From assembly GCF_040581485.1 (NCBI RefSeq), contig NC_090132.1, positions 26,175,911 to 26,239,910 of the forward strand: a stretch of 64,000 nt of DNA. Direction: 5' to 3'. The notes under the pieces are model-generated. The model was not told where the DNA came from and searched no databases. It worked only from the letters and a program-made list of their open reading frames with translations. Positions 22,138-34,400 of this stretch are shown here, piece by piece (position 1 is the stretch's first letter; each line of letters starts with the position of its first letter). The DNA comes from Linepithema humile (taxonomy: Eukaryota > Arthropoda > Insecta > Hymenoptera > Formicidae). The position numbers and the translations under genes are program-made.

Positions 22138-25100
22138 TCGATCATGTCTGCTACGAAATCCTAGTGTTTCTGCTGGGTCACTCGATTAGTTGTTGCGAGA
22201 AGGAATTCAATTGATAGACCCTGAGTGTGTTTGTATTAATATTTCTGTGAATAAACAACAAACACACTGTTACAGTTTGCTCTATTTATTAATCAAATTA
22301 AAATACACAGAAGGCTAAAATTTCTAGAAACTCGATTAGACATCAAAGGTTTCTGAGCTGATTGAGTTAACATTATGTTTGACAATTTCATATGTCAGAT
22401 TCTAATTCTCGACGACGAAAAAGAAAGAAAACATCTCAATTTCTTCGCGATAATGCGGGATTCATTTCGAGACATTAGTCTCGCGCCGCGAGCGTGCATC
22501 CCTCTTCTCATTCTTCCGCTATGTCGGTGCGCATGTGGAGAGCTCGCGTATAGACGCGGAGCGCAATAAATTATTGGGAAGCTCTCTTTCTACGTGGAAG
22601 CCGAAGGCCGCGGTGGCACGCGGGCCTGTGGTCGCGACCACCTCGATATGGTCCGCGCGATATGATATCGAGATGACTAAAGACACGCGTGCACCACGTA
22701 CAGCCGATTGCCTGTGCCCTGTATCAATGGTACAACTGGCGTAAGCCTCGCACTTTTCTCATTCTGATTCTCTATTAATTCGCAAGTCGGAGCTCGTGCA
22801 AATTGAGTTGTTTGTCTGAAAAGATAATTGATGCGTTATTAAGGATCGATCGATTCCTCACTATAACGGTGATTCTGAAAAGGCGGAAATAATTATACGA
22901 CTGACGGAATGCTATCTGGTATTAGAAATAGACAGAACGTATAATACAGAGAAAATGCAGAATACTTTTGATATGCAAAATAGTAAAGCATTGACATTAG
23001 AGAATACGTCGAGTAAAATAAGCAGATTTCACAATAAAATTTTCTAATCGTAATGAGAGTTAATGCTAACAAGTATCAATGTTTGCGATGTATCATTTTT
23101 GTAACGTTTTGTTGCGCTACGTGTACTGGGCGGCTTGACCATCTTAATTGCCACTGTGCGATAATGAATTCTTCGAGCGGAGCAATTTAATTTGCTTTGA
23201 AAAAAGCTTTGCCTACGCCTCTGAACACTTGCGTCCTTGTGGTTGGAATTACGCACGCGTTCTCCTCACCTCAAACTACGAACAGGTACGCAAGTATTTA
23301 GATTTTTTTCTGCCCTTAGGATCTATGACTGCAAGGTATCATTTTTTTTTAAATTATTGCATATTTCCTGCGAAATGTGATTAATACCATTTCTAAGCAT
23401 TTCATAAGTTTGCTGTACATCAAGTGGAATTGCCACACAATCTTCAATTTATCTGACATTGTTAATTATATGTTTTGTAGTTGCATAATATAATAATAAT
23501 AATTATTATTATTGCAACGCACTATCAATCATATGAGAGGAAAGAATATAATAATGCTGAATTGAACTTTTTAATGAATTAAAGTTTTTTGTTTGTTGTA
23601 TTGTAGACGTATGCTTAGAATTACTTGGTAAAAAGATTTTCGATAAATATCTCTAATACTCTAGTTTTTCTATCTCAATGAGAATCGCATAAACGCGAAC
23701 AAATAAGATTTTTATATCTCACGGATAGATCTAAGAGAACGAGCATGCACTCTTTGCATTGACTACACGCTTCTTTGGTAATCCACGCTACAACCACGTA
23801 GTCTCACCTTATTGGATATGCGTGTGACGTCAGGGATGCGTCAGCGCGTAAAAGCGAATAACTCGAAAAGTTGTCCGTGACATTTTACTTTGTGTAGAAT
23901 AGAATGAATTCATGGGAGAAATAGCAAATTCTGCGTAAAAAATAATATTATATAATATAATGATTATAATTGAAGGTAATTCTTTTGCTCTTTATTCATA
24001 CATTTACAATCGTTTAAATTATTATTAGTCAGCTTTCCAATTATTTTTTATGAAGATATTTTAAAATAATTTATACAACAGCGTATTTTATATATAAATT
24101 CAAATATATTTCTCACTGCACATCTTTTATCTTTCACAAATTAACATTGATCGACAGTGACAAAATGAACGAATATGTGGATAAATAAATAAGGATAAAA
24201 CGCGCGATACGGGATGTTCGGATTGCCGGTTGCAGGCGCATCCGCGGTGATATCAATGCGCGGCGATACGCGTGAAACGCTGCGTACAAATGGAGCATCG
24301 GTTTAACGAGCGGCGCGGATGCGTGACGCTGGACACGTGACCTCGCCAAGGACGTCGTCATTTTTAGCTGAAAATGCGAAGCGAGCAGGTTCGATCGCGC
24401 GCGAATCCATTTTAGGACCGCGCGACACTGACGATCTATCAAACGGGAACGGTACCTTGGCTTTCACACCAAATACAGTGGTTGAGGTCTACATTCACGG
24501 CGACGGCGGTTGTGTCGATCGTTATCAGCGGCTGTCGCGAAAAAACACCGGGATCGAAAACGAATCGGCTGTATCGAATGGAAATGTGTGGCTTTTATGT
24601 TCGCGCGGTGCACTGGGAAGATTCTCATCGCTCTCGTACCGCACGCCGCATGTTATGTAAGAGACTGACAATGCCACTCGCGTAATATCCTCGTGGAAAA
24701 GCCGTTCGCCGATGCGCCGGACCGATCCTTTCTCAGAAACGCGAGATGCATGCGCTTATCGGCGGCGCGTGTAAAAGAGAGATCGGGACGCGGGAGGGCG
24801 GAAGGGAGTGAAATTTATCTGGAAAGATAGAAAGGTGAGGTGAAAAGAGCGCGATGTTGTTTACACTCACCTACAATCCGTGGTCCGCGTGGTCGCGCTT
24901 ATCCTCGCGGACCGATCTAGAAATTCTCGAATAAATTGGCACGAGAATGTTTCACGTTTCCCCGCGGGAATGTGTTTCGTTCACTGCGAGAAAAAAATTA
25001 ATTAGACGTCTCGCCGCGTAGACGATTCCGATGACGAGCGATGCACCGCGAGCGCGAATGAGCGCGTGTTACTCACGACGCGCGAAACGAAAGTACTCGA

Positions 25101-28100
25101 CGAGACTCCCGCCGCATGCTTTCGCGCCAGCGCTCGCGATACTGTCCGATCGTCGAGTACTTTCTGACGGATCCACCAAGCACCTCAGGATCGAGTCTAG
25201 CAGGTGCGGCGCCCCATAATGCGCCTCCGCCTATCGCGAATACAAGTATATCTTTCGGCATCTCGTACAATTCAACGAGAAAGATAAACTTACATCAAAC
25301 ACCGTCGTATGAATTTTTTAAAACCCAGAAGCTTCAAAGTTTCTTAAAAGGAAATGCGATACGCGTTAGGTATTTAGAATTTCCTCTAATGAGGCACAAA
25401 TGATAATTATGAAGAAATGCGTGATTAGATAGATTCATTTTAAAGTAGCTTATTTCGCTTATCTAGTGATATTGAAATCGCTTTCTTCAGAATTCCAAAG
25501 TGTTAACAGAAAGTGGATAATTTAAGCAATAGATTAGATAATAGATTAGAATGTAAAAAATACGTTTCTATTATCAATCGTAATAGATTAAAAGTTGAAT
25601 TAGATTACTTTTTGACGAACGTATCCATAATATGACACGCAAGTAATCACGATCGTGTAGTATCATTAGCGTTTTCGCGTTTGAATGCAATTGCACGCAT
25701 TCATAATAAATAAATAGAGAATTATCGGATATTCTTATAGTATTTTCATTGTTTCACGAAATTTTTCAACTGTTAAATTTAGATTAAATTAAATTTGCGA
25801 GTAGAAAATTTTTTTACGAAGAAAACAGCTCCACGCTATCTTGTGCCGAGACTGTCTAAGCGGGAAATCGAGTAGGAGACGAAGATCGGCGGGGCAAAGT
25901 CACTGTAAACACACAGGCACGTACGCGACACCGAGTACACACCCGAATGGGCAAACAATATCCGTATCTCTAACACGATAGCGTGCCTCCAATCAGAGTT
26001 ATCGTCAGAGTTGTGAGATTAACGTCCCATTAACCCATTAAAGCCCACAATCGCTCGTAATTGCCTTGAAAATTTTCAAAGGAGTGAAACTTTATTTAAA
26101 CTTTCTTTTTTGGAATGTTTCGATATTTTATTCTGGAATTATCGACATTTTATCAAGTTGAAATATCTTATATTGTGAAGAGATTGTAAAAAAATTTTGA
26201 AAGGTGCATGTTGTGAGAGATAAAATGAATGTATTATAGGTAGAAAACACATAGATAGAAGCACATACGAATAACACGAGACATTAAACTTTACTGCAAT
26301 TTCCGGTAGAAGAAGCTTGATTATGTCGTTAAAATTATAAATACACGACCAAGAAAGAATAATAATTGTACCGTCGAGTATCAGTAATAAACCACATGAT
26401 ATTTTAAGAACTATCTGATTTGCTTAAAAGTGGCGAATTATACAAGCGACTCGTTTGACCTGAAAAAGTTTTCTGATTTAAGTGTACGACTTCCCGTTAC
26501 GAAGCACACAAATACGCGCGCGTTCTTGGCGCGAAGTGAATGAAGTTTTTGCGATAAGTAGATACGTTTCGGACCGCGTAAGTATGTCTGCGGATGTATA
26601 TTTTCAGAAGCCCATTCTTAGCGCCCGAGGTCGTTAATATGCAAATGCACGCGGTTCCAGACGAATGCCTTATATCGCGCACGGATTTGGCGTGCAAAGT
26701 GATTCATCCGCGCGGTTATAATCAAAATACATCGCCTTTGGGTACCACCGGGGTCCGTCTTTATAATCCTGGCTTTTACACGTCACGAACGATGTGCCGC
26801 GCAAGGTCGACCTAAAAAAGGCGATGTCTGATCTTTATCGCGATTAATTAGCGATGCGAAAGCATCGAAAAAAGTGGTGTCTTTTCATTTTTGCGAAATC
26901 GATCGTGTGGCCCGTCCGATTCGCACACAAGCGCCGTTAAGTGAATGGTAATCGCGATGAGTCAACAGTATGTCGATCTGCTCTATTTGTCGCCGATAGC
27001 GGCAATGAGTATTATTGCTATCATTAGCTCTTTGAACGACTACTCTTTGCAGGATAGTTATTATCCCAGTTTATTTCTTATTGGAGATTACGCGATACGT
27101 AACAGCGCCACTTCGCGACTAATTGCGAGCTTGTTCGAATCACTTGACGATCGTAAACTGACTTGTCTTACAAAGTGGCTAAACGGATGGGGAAGCTTGT
27201 ATAAACTTGAAAAATTACTTGTCGGCGTTAATTGCTATCCGCGGTATTCATTCATTCCGATTTACTCATTCAGCAGTATATCTAATAATCTAAGTGCTGG
27301 CGCACAGCGCAAGTTGTGCGGTAATATCGAAGTGGAATTTGCGCCGGTCGTAAATCAACAACACAAAGTCGGACAACCATACGAAATTCATCTATTACGC
27401 GCCGTTCTCTCCATCTACGATCGTAATTTTCTCGCTTTCCTTGACGGCAATCCGATTCCATGCAGTCGCGAGAATTGTGCAAGTAGATCGAAGTTATCGG
27501 GACCTTGGGACCAAAATATGCGCATTAATCTCGATGCTAATGCGCATAATGAGCTTGATATATCGGGGAAACGGTGTCAATGTCAATACCGTATGCTGCG
27601 AGCGCGTTAATGCGATACGCCGAAGATTTTCGTGTCTTCCAGTTTAGCCTCCGTGAAATTTTCTTCCAGACCGATAAATCTCAACCCTCGAACGATCTTC
27701 TTCGCCAAATATACGGATTTATCTTTCACAAATAGTTCAATCAAAAACTTATCTCTGAAACATTGAAATCTATTTGAATTTATTTCAAGCAAGAATTAAT
27801 ATTTTTTTAATTAAACGAGATTTTGAATCGTACGATTTTAAAAATCGATTTTTTTGTTTTTTTTCCAAGCGTGTTGTGTCTTTATTTTTCTACACGGTCT
27901 TCCGGATGCATGCACGTAGGTAGACAGGTCTAGAAATCGCGACGGGTTTACCTATATGGATTTGAAAACATACCGATTTCCAAAAGCGGTTGCGCGAAAT
28001 GGAGGCGAATCGCGGAATACAGCGAGACACGTTCCCGCAAAAGCGGACGTAATTGCTCCTGCAAACTGGTTCACAGAAGACGCGCCTTTCCAGGTGCGGC

Positions 28101-28900
28101 TTAACCGATGATGCGGGAAAGAGATGCGGCCGGTGTGATGTCACTAGTTAGGTTTGCGGTTTGCGCATCCGATGCCCTCGTTTGTTATTTTAGCAAGTAA
28201 ACTTACACTCGGTGAGAATTTATATTCAGCGATCAAAATCGACACATCAAGTAAAATTAAATACTTCGATGTAAGTTGTGATATAGGTCATATACAAATC
28301 AGCATGCAAACAAAAATAATATTATCTTTGTTATTTTCGTAACAACAGAAACGCAACAAAAGTGCATTTATCTATTTTCAATATTATATTGAGGATAAAA
28401 ATCTATCAAAAGTAAATTACTAAAAGGATGGCAGATTGAAAAAAAAATTGTGCACATTGTTATCAATATATTGTTTACTACGAGATTATTTTCTCAATTT
28501 TCTATTTTTATTTATTATAAATGAAACATTTCTTTCCTAGGATGCGCGTTTAGACTTTTGGGGGCAAATGTTTAACAATTGAAAAAAGTTTTGCATATTA
28601 TTAATTGTGATTTTTCTTAATTTTGTATTTTCTCATCTGAAAAAAGCATATCTAAAGCACAAGTGTCTAAAAAAACATCTGCCTATTGTAAAACCGCTCA
28701 CGTTGCGATCATAATCAAGAGAGGCGAGCATCGGGAAAGCGTTAAGCTCAATGAGCAGTCGCGTTTAATCCACAAGACGTTAATAGCTGTTCGCTGCAGT
28801 AGATCCGCACGTCGGCCCTCGTTTCCCATTCTCCGCACGATCATATCAAAAATTACCGCCATACCATGTATCGAAAATCGATACTATTCGCGCGGAGCAA
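22138..28900. other. Intergenic region upstream of the unnamed gene
   Basis: This head-to-head interval presumably includes the 5' UTR and promoter of the unnamed gene near 22140-22750 (moderately GC-rich). Further GC-richer patches at 24150-25250 and 26480-27620 alternate with AT-rich DNA. A short palindromic ATT/AAT run lies at 23485-23515. Apart from one 221-codon frame (26945-27610) I see no candidate gene. Confidence 0.4.
26945..27610 (+). CDS. Open frame of 221 codons, function unknown
   Basis: An ATG-started frame runs 663 bases plus stop in DNA otherwise without genes. The product begins MVIAMSQQYVDLLYLSPIAA, has a weakly hydrophobic N-terminus, nine cysteines (several near the C-terminus, ending CQCQYRMLRAR), and no domain I recognise. 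No splice pattern connects it to neighbours. It is long for chance at this base composition but not impossibly so, and it could be part of a non-coding transcript. Confidence 0.2.
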   Translation: MVIAMSQQYVDLLYLSPIAAMSIIAIISSLNDYSLQDSYYPSLFLIGDYAIRNSATSRLIASLFESLDDRKLTCLTKWLNGWGSLYKLEKLLVGVNCYPRYSFIPIYSFSSISNNLSAGAQRKLCGNIEVEFAPVVNQQHKVGQPYEIHLLRAVLSIYDRNFLAFLDGNPIPCSRENCASRSKLSGPWDQNMRINLDANAHNELDISGKRCQCQYRMLRAR

Positions 28901-31487
28901 ATACCGACATCTAGCGGGCTGAGACTTCATCAGAAACAGCAGAGAGCGTTTCGTGTCGTTTCGCAGGGTTGAATCGCGTTCCGTCTTTAGGTAGAAACAG
29001 AAGGTAACTAGTCCGTCGAGAAGGCCAGTCGGCTGGCCCGGAGAGGGGAGAGTGAATACCGATGAGGAAAAGAAGAGGAGAGAGAGCAAAGCAGCGCTCC
29101 GTGCCGTGGCAAGAGATCCACGACCTCAGGCCAAGGGAATATACACCGTAGTACGAATCGTCGTTCTGGTCGTGTGTATGCGCCGTCTGCGGAGCAGTAG
29201 GATAGTACGCCATATTCCCCTCGATGGTCGGTGGCGTGACAGAGACGACGGATACGGGCCGGGTAACGGATGACAGAAATGCTTGAACGTGTGAGCGTGA
29301 GGATTGACGGTGAACGTGGACAGGATTGATAGTGCGACCGTGTCGTTCGCGCGTAATTCGGGGCGTGTGCCTTTCGCCGTTGGATCGTGACTTTCTCGCT
29401 CCGTCTCCGTTCTGCACACCCTCTCTCTCTCTCTCTCTCTATTTCCCCTCCCCCCTTCTCTTTTTTTTTTAGTGTACTGTTCTCTCGGTGGCTAACCCCG
29501 TGTATTTAAACGTGTGATACGTGCATCATGAAGATCGTCAGGGCGATGATGCGCCAGCAGTGGCGCGTTTCACGCGTCACCGTCCCGTGACACGACGTCC
29601 TCGACGTCGTCGTCGTCGTGTGTGCAGTGTGTACGCGCGCGCTCGACTCGCCGAGACGAGGGGGCCGACGAACGTGTGCGGAAGACGAGGCGGCGGACGG
29701 GTGGACAGTAAGTCAGTCAGTCAGTCAGTCAGGTAGACAGAAGGAGCGCGGCAGGGACAGTCAGTCCCGTGAGAAGGCAAGCAGATCGGCGCGGCCATTT
29801 TTACACACCGCACGATGCGGCAACCGTGCGTGCTCGTTCGATCCGCCATTCCAAACAATCGGTGCGCTACGTGCCCTCCTCGCAGGATGCATCTGACGGC
29901 GGCAGGTCGTAAACGCACCGCCGTGCCGCAACGGCGACGATAAGCGCCGCGCCAGTTGGACGCACGCACAGGACGCGCTGCCCGCATACGTAAAGGCGGC
30001 GCGAGTGCGACACGATACGCACTGCGAGAGCGACGTGACGTCCCGACGAGGACGACAGGAGGACGACGGCCCGCGGCCGCCGGCAGTGACGGTGATAGCA
30101 GTGCTGGAGGAAAAGGCGGACGACGTCGTCGCCTTGTGGACGAGCGTCAACGGCGACGAAGACGGTGGCGAGGAGGAAGAGGCGGAGGCGAGGCGGCGGA
30201 GAAGGAGGCGGTGGACGAGAAGAAGAAGAAGGAAGAGAGGCACGTTGATCGTGACGAGGATAAACGAGAGAATGATAACGGCGCGCGCGACCGCGACCGC
30301 GGCGCGGACGGCTACGGCGATGAGGACGAACGGAAGGAAACGGAAGCCCCGTAGCGACCGATCCCGCTGCGCTGAACTTCTTGTGCTTCGTGCGTGTCTG
30401 TGATTCGCAGTGGATATCGTAAGCGGAGGATATATAGTGTGTGAACCGTCATCGGTGGTGCAGCGCCGTCGGACGATAATAGTGTACACTGTTCGCTGCC
30501 GTGAGTGTGCTTTTGCTACTTTGCGGTTTTCTACGCGCGTGTGCTTGGCCCTGAGAGAAGAAAAAAAAAGTGTGCTCGCCGATCTCGTCGCGACCGTATC
30601 ATTCGCCCGTGCATTCGCGAAGTGCTCTATCTCGGTGTTGCTATTCTCTCCCTTTCGCTCTCCTTTTCTCTCTTTCTTGTACGCGCTTTCGCTCGCTCAA
30701 CTCGCGCGCGCTCTTTCCCTCTCGCATGCTCTCTGCCCGTCTGTTCGGCCTGCGTGCGTGCTTCTCGCGTGCCTCTTCGCTACACGCACCCGAACTCTCT
30801 CCGCGTACGTCGACCGCTCTGCACGCGCGATCGATGTGACATCGCGCTCTCTCGCAAGCACGCGATATCGCGACTTACGCATCGCGCGCGCCGTGACTTT
30901 TACGCACCGCCGAGAGCGAGAGGACTCGTTTCGACGAGCGCAGAGAAAGAGGGACATCGGAAACCAGAAACGTATGTACAGGCATACGCGCATACGTGTG
31001 ACAGTGCGTGCCGACGGCAACGTCTCGTGAGTGCGTATCCCGAGGCAGTGTGGTGCCCTCCCTCCTTCCCCCCGTGTCCTGTCCCTTCCCCGTTTGTCCC
31101 TACCACCTCCCCTCGCTCTATCAGTGCCCTGCGCCCCTTCGCCCATCGTCTTCCTTTCTTCCTCCCCGCCGTCCTTCCCCCGTGCTCTCCCTCTCTTTCC
31201 CGTCCTCGCCTTTCTTTCTCTCGCTCTCTCCGTACCCCCCTTCACTCTCTCCCTTCTGTCTCTCTTCCCATCGGTCGAGACGACCATAGAATGCACGACG
31301 ACGTTGCCACGACCATCGTTCCTGTCGTCTGCTCACGTACTGCCTTTGTCGTCGTCGTCGCTGACGTCGCCGTCGTCGTCCCCGCGCCATACGTTTGCGC
31401 CGACCACGAGGCAGCGCACCGCGGGTGATCGCGAGTACCATCGTCCCGTTGGACGTTCCAGTGAAGTGCCGGTGTGGTCGTGCGAAA
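28901..31487 (+). promoter_or_regulatory. tay: tay promoter and GC-rich 5' UTR
   Basis: A GC- and CpG-rich block leads directly to the tay ATG. It contains (CT)10 at 29421-29440, a TCAG repeat with overlapping initiator motifs (29713-29729, 29761-29766), and a long pyrimidine-rich stretch at 31050-31270. Long frames without stops on both strands (up to about 300 codons) reflect GC-rich composition and are not counted as genes. Several upstream ATGs imply a leader that would hinder simple scanning if all of it is transcribed. The exact start site is not known. Confidence 0.55.
29713..29766 (+). promoter_or_regulatory. Cluster of TCAGT initiator motifs
   Basis: TCAGT, the core of the arthropod initiator, occurs at 29713, 29717, 29721 and 29725 as overlapping units of a TCAG repeat, and again as TCAGTC at 29761. 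No TATA box is evident at the expected distance. These are candidate start sites for tay. Confidence 0.4.
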
Positions 31488-34400
31488 ATGGAGATCGAGG
31501 CGAAGCAGCGTAGCCAGAAGAATCGCCGACGGGAGCGGGCGCAGCGCATGCTGGCGCAGAGGGAGAGTCTGGCCACCGCGAAGCAGCAGCAACAGCAACA
31601 GCAGCAGCAACAGTCACAGCAGTCGCGACAACGGCCGCCGAACGATGAGGAGGACAGCCACAGCGGCGAGGACGAGGATCCCGCCGGCGGTGGAGGCGGC
31701 GGCGGCGGCGGCGGCCTCGGACTCGGACTCGGTGCCAAGACCGGTCATCCACGGGACGGACACTCGCGGCCGCCCAGGCCGCCGCGACCCCCTAGGCCCC
31801 GCAAGAAGTCTTCCCTCGTCAACGCCATCCCGAAGGAGGCACTCTTCGAGGAGGACATTATCGACGGATTCGCCATCCTCGCCTTCCGCACGTACGAGGA
31901 GCTCGAGGTAAGAGAGACGCCAACTGGTATGCCCGGACTTTATATCACGTCAGCGATCCGTCCTACCTCCTCCTTCCGCTGAAACAAATTCACGACTCGT
32001 CATATCATTTTATTTGCTATGCGTATGTACCTGAAAATCCGGTTAAACGTAGCTTTGTGCGTCTCTCGGTCGTTTCCGAGATCTTTTCTTTTAGTCGAAA
32101 GGAAGATAAAAATATAAATTTGTGCGGGACACGTGTGTTTGAGGTAAAAGCGTTTGACGCGTATAAATTCTGACGTCGAATTCTTTGGCTGATAACAGTA
32201 AAGTTTGATGAATATTACAAGTAAGAACCATCCATCTTTTTTGCAACATATTGTTCATCTCTGCTTTCATTTCAATTCAATCATTTCCGGAAATACCTTC
32301 CGTTTCGTTATATGTCTTTCAACGTACTGTTTTTGAGAAATATCGTCTTTGTTTACTCAGCGAGATGCAGGTACGGCTGAAAGGGACGGTCATCTCTATT
32401 GTTTCGAATCCTGCGATCAGAACAAGTATAACGTCCTTTAGTCAATGATACGCTTGTCGATTGTGAACAGTGCGGTTCTTTTTGTGGAAAAGGTCGTCAC
32501 GCTCTCTCTTAATCAATTACATTCCAGTGTATTTTGCTGAATTCACGCTGAGAAATTATCAATGCATCGTTTTTAATTCTATGAGATATCAACGTGACAA
32601 TAAACGTGTTTTAAGATAATAAGCTTGACTAGCCTGTTGAAAATTAAGACATTCTAACACTACTTAATGGATCCTTCTTATTTTGATTTAGGACTCTGTT
32701 CTAAAAAGAATAATTTATTTAGTACGGATACGGCAGAGATAATTAATGTATTAATGGAAATACTGGTTTGTTAAAATTTGATTTTATCAAAAATTCAATA
32801 TTTAATAATTTGTAACTTATGACAAAATACATTCAAATATATGAAAAGTTCGTATGCATTATATAGGATTGATAAAAGGATAATGACCGGTTGTTATTTC
32901 TGTGACAATGAATTGAAGTAATGTTAAATTCATTAAATATACTGAAAGCACAAATCAATGATTCTAAAACTGTTATTTGCCAATTCTACAAGTTTATAAT
33001 GACATGAATTGTATTATTATATTATTGCCTGGAGTGAGCAAATATAGCAACTCAAATTAGCAAATTCAGATGATATATGTTCTCGATTAATTATGGAATA
33101 CATGCGATTTCTCTGTGTCGCACAAAGTACGTGTGTGTAATGCACGCAAAGCGAATTTCGCAATCGAACAAGTTTGAGAGCAGCTGCTGTAGATAAACAG
33201 AGCGGAAAGTAAACTTACAGAGCTGACTTACAAGCGATATATTTAACAAAAAAAAGTGCACACGTTTATCTCAATAGAGGCGGTTTAAATCACAGAGATT
33301 AATATCATTACTTTTCAATAAATTGGTACTTCTGTTCCCTAATTAACAAATTACGGGAGCGCGCAGGCTCTCATAGAGCCGACCTCGGCCACTCGCGCGG
33401 TTTAATCGCGGTTGGGGCTTAAACCGACGTGTCAGTGCATCCGGCCTTTGAAACGTGCCTTCTCGATATCGACAACTGATAGCGCGACGATCGTTCTCTC
33501 GCGAGCGGCGAACGCGAGCGCGAGCGCGTTCCTTCCTCGGCGGATTGCATCGCCGTTGCGCCGTGATGCGCGTACTGACCATATCTTTTTTTTTGCGGTA
33601 CGTAACGGTATTCGCGACTCGCAGACTCACACGGTGGAGCACTCCTCGCGCGAACGAGCAGCGAGATGAAAATCCGTGGAAGACGCTGCGAATTCTCCTC
33701 GCGAGGGAGAACCCGTTTCATTCGCTTAGCCCTGTATATATTAACCTCTGTATACATTAACCCCGTATATTACCAAGTATAATAATATATTACCATTTTT
33801 CTGCCCGAACATTCTGAGAAAATTTCCCTGATTTTGTAAATTTGCATGTGAGGCGTTGGAAGAACGAACGTGAATCAAGCGTATAATTCGTAAGGTCTGT
33901 GTTATTACGAATTACAATGTTAATTTGCTGCCCGGTTCTCTGTCTCATATATATAAATTACTTCGTTTAAATAGTAAAATAGCGTAATAAAAAAAGCACT
34001 CATGTATTTTAACGAAATAATAAATTTCTAACGAGCGAGTTCACAGTTAACATAATCGGAAATGCGATTAAAGAGTTAACAGGAGTTACCTCGGCGTAGC
34101 CAGAGATAGGGCATTCGACCTGATTCAAGCCGGAGATTACGCGAATGCACTGGACGTTCCGAGGACAGATAAGTCGCTAGCGAGAGCTCGTGTCGTCGAT
34201 AAGACACATCGTAAATCGTGCACGAAGCAAATGTATATTTGTCCGCTATTGACATAAATTTACATCGCAACGAATCGCGACCTTGCAAGTCTCGCGCACT
34301 TTAATGCATACTTTATTTTGTTTTTCCTTTTCTTTTTTTTCATTATTTATAAAGTGGAAAATAATATTTTCTTGTGACAATTTTAAGAGAAGGATTTTTC

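Noticed and set aside
24380..24420. ggttcgat motif resembling a tRNA B box
   Set aside because: No A box, acceptor stem or anticodon arm could be built around it.
30505..31428. 307-codon plus-strand frame and several others in the tay leader
   Set aside because: Both strands and several frames are open at once because of GC-rich, CT-rich composition. The products are Ser/Arg/Leu low complexity with no family match.
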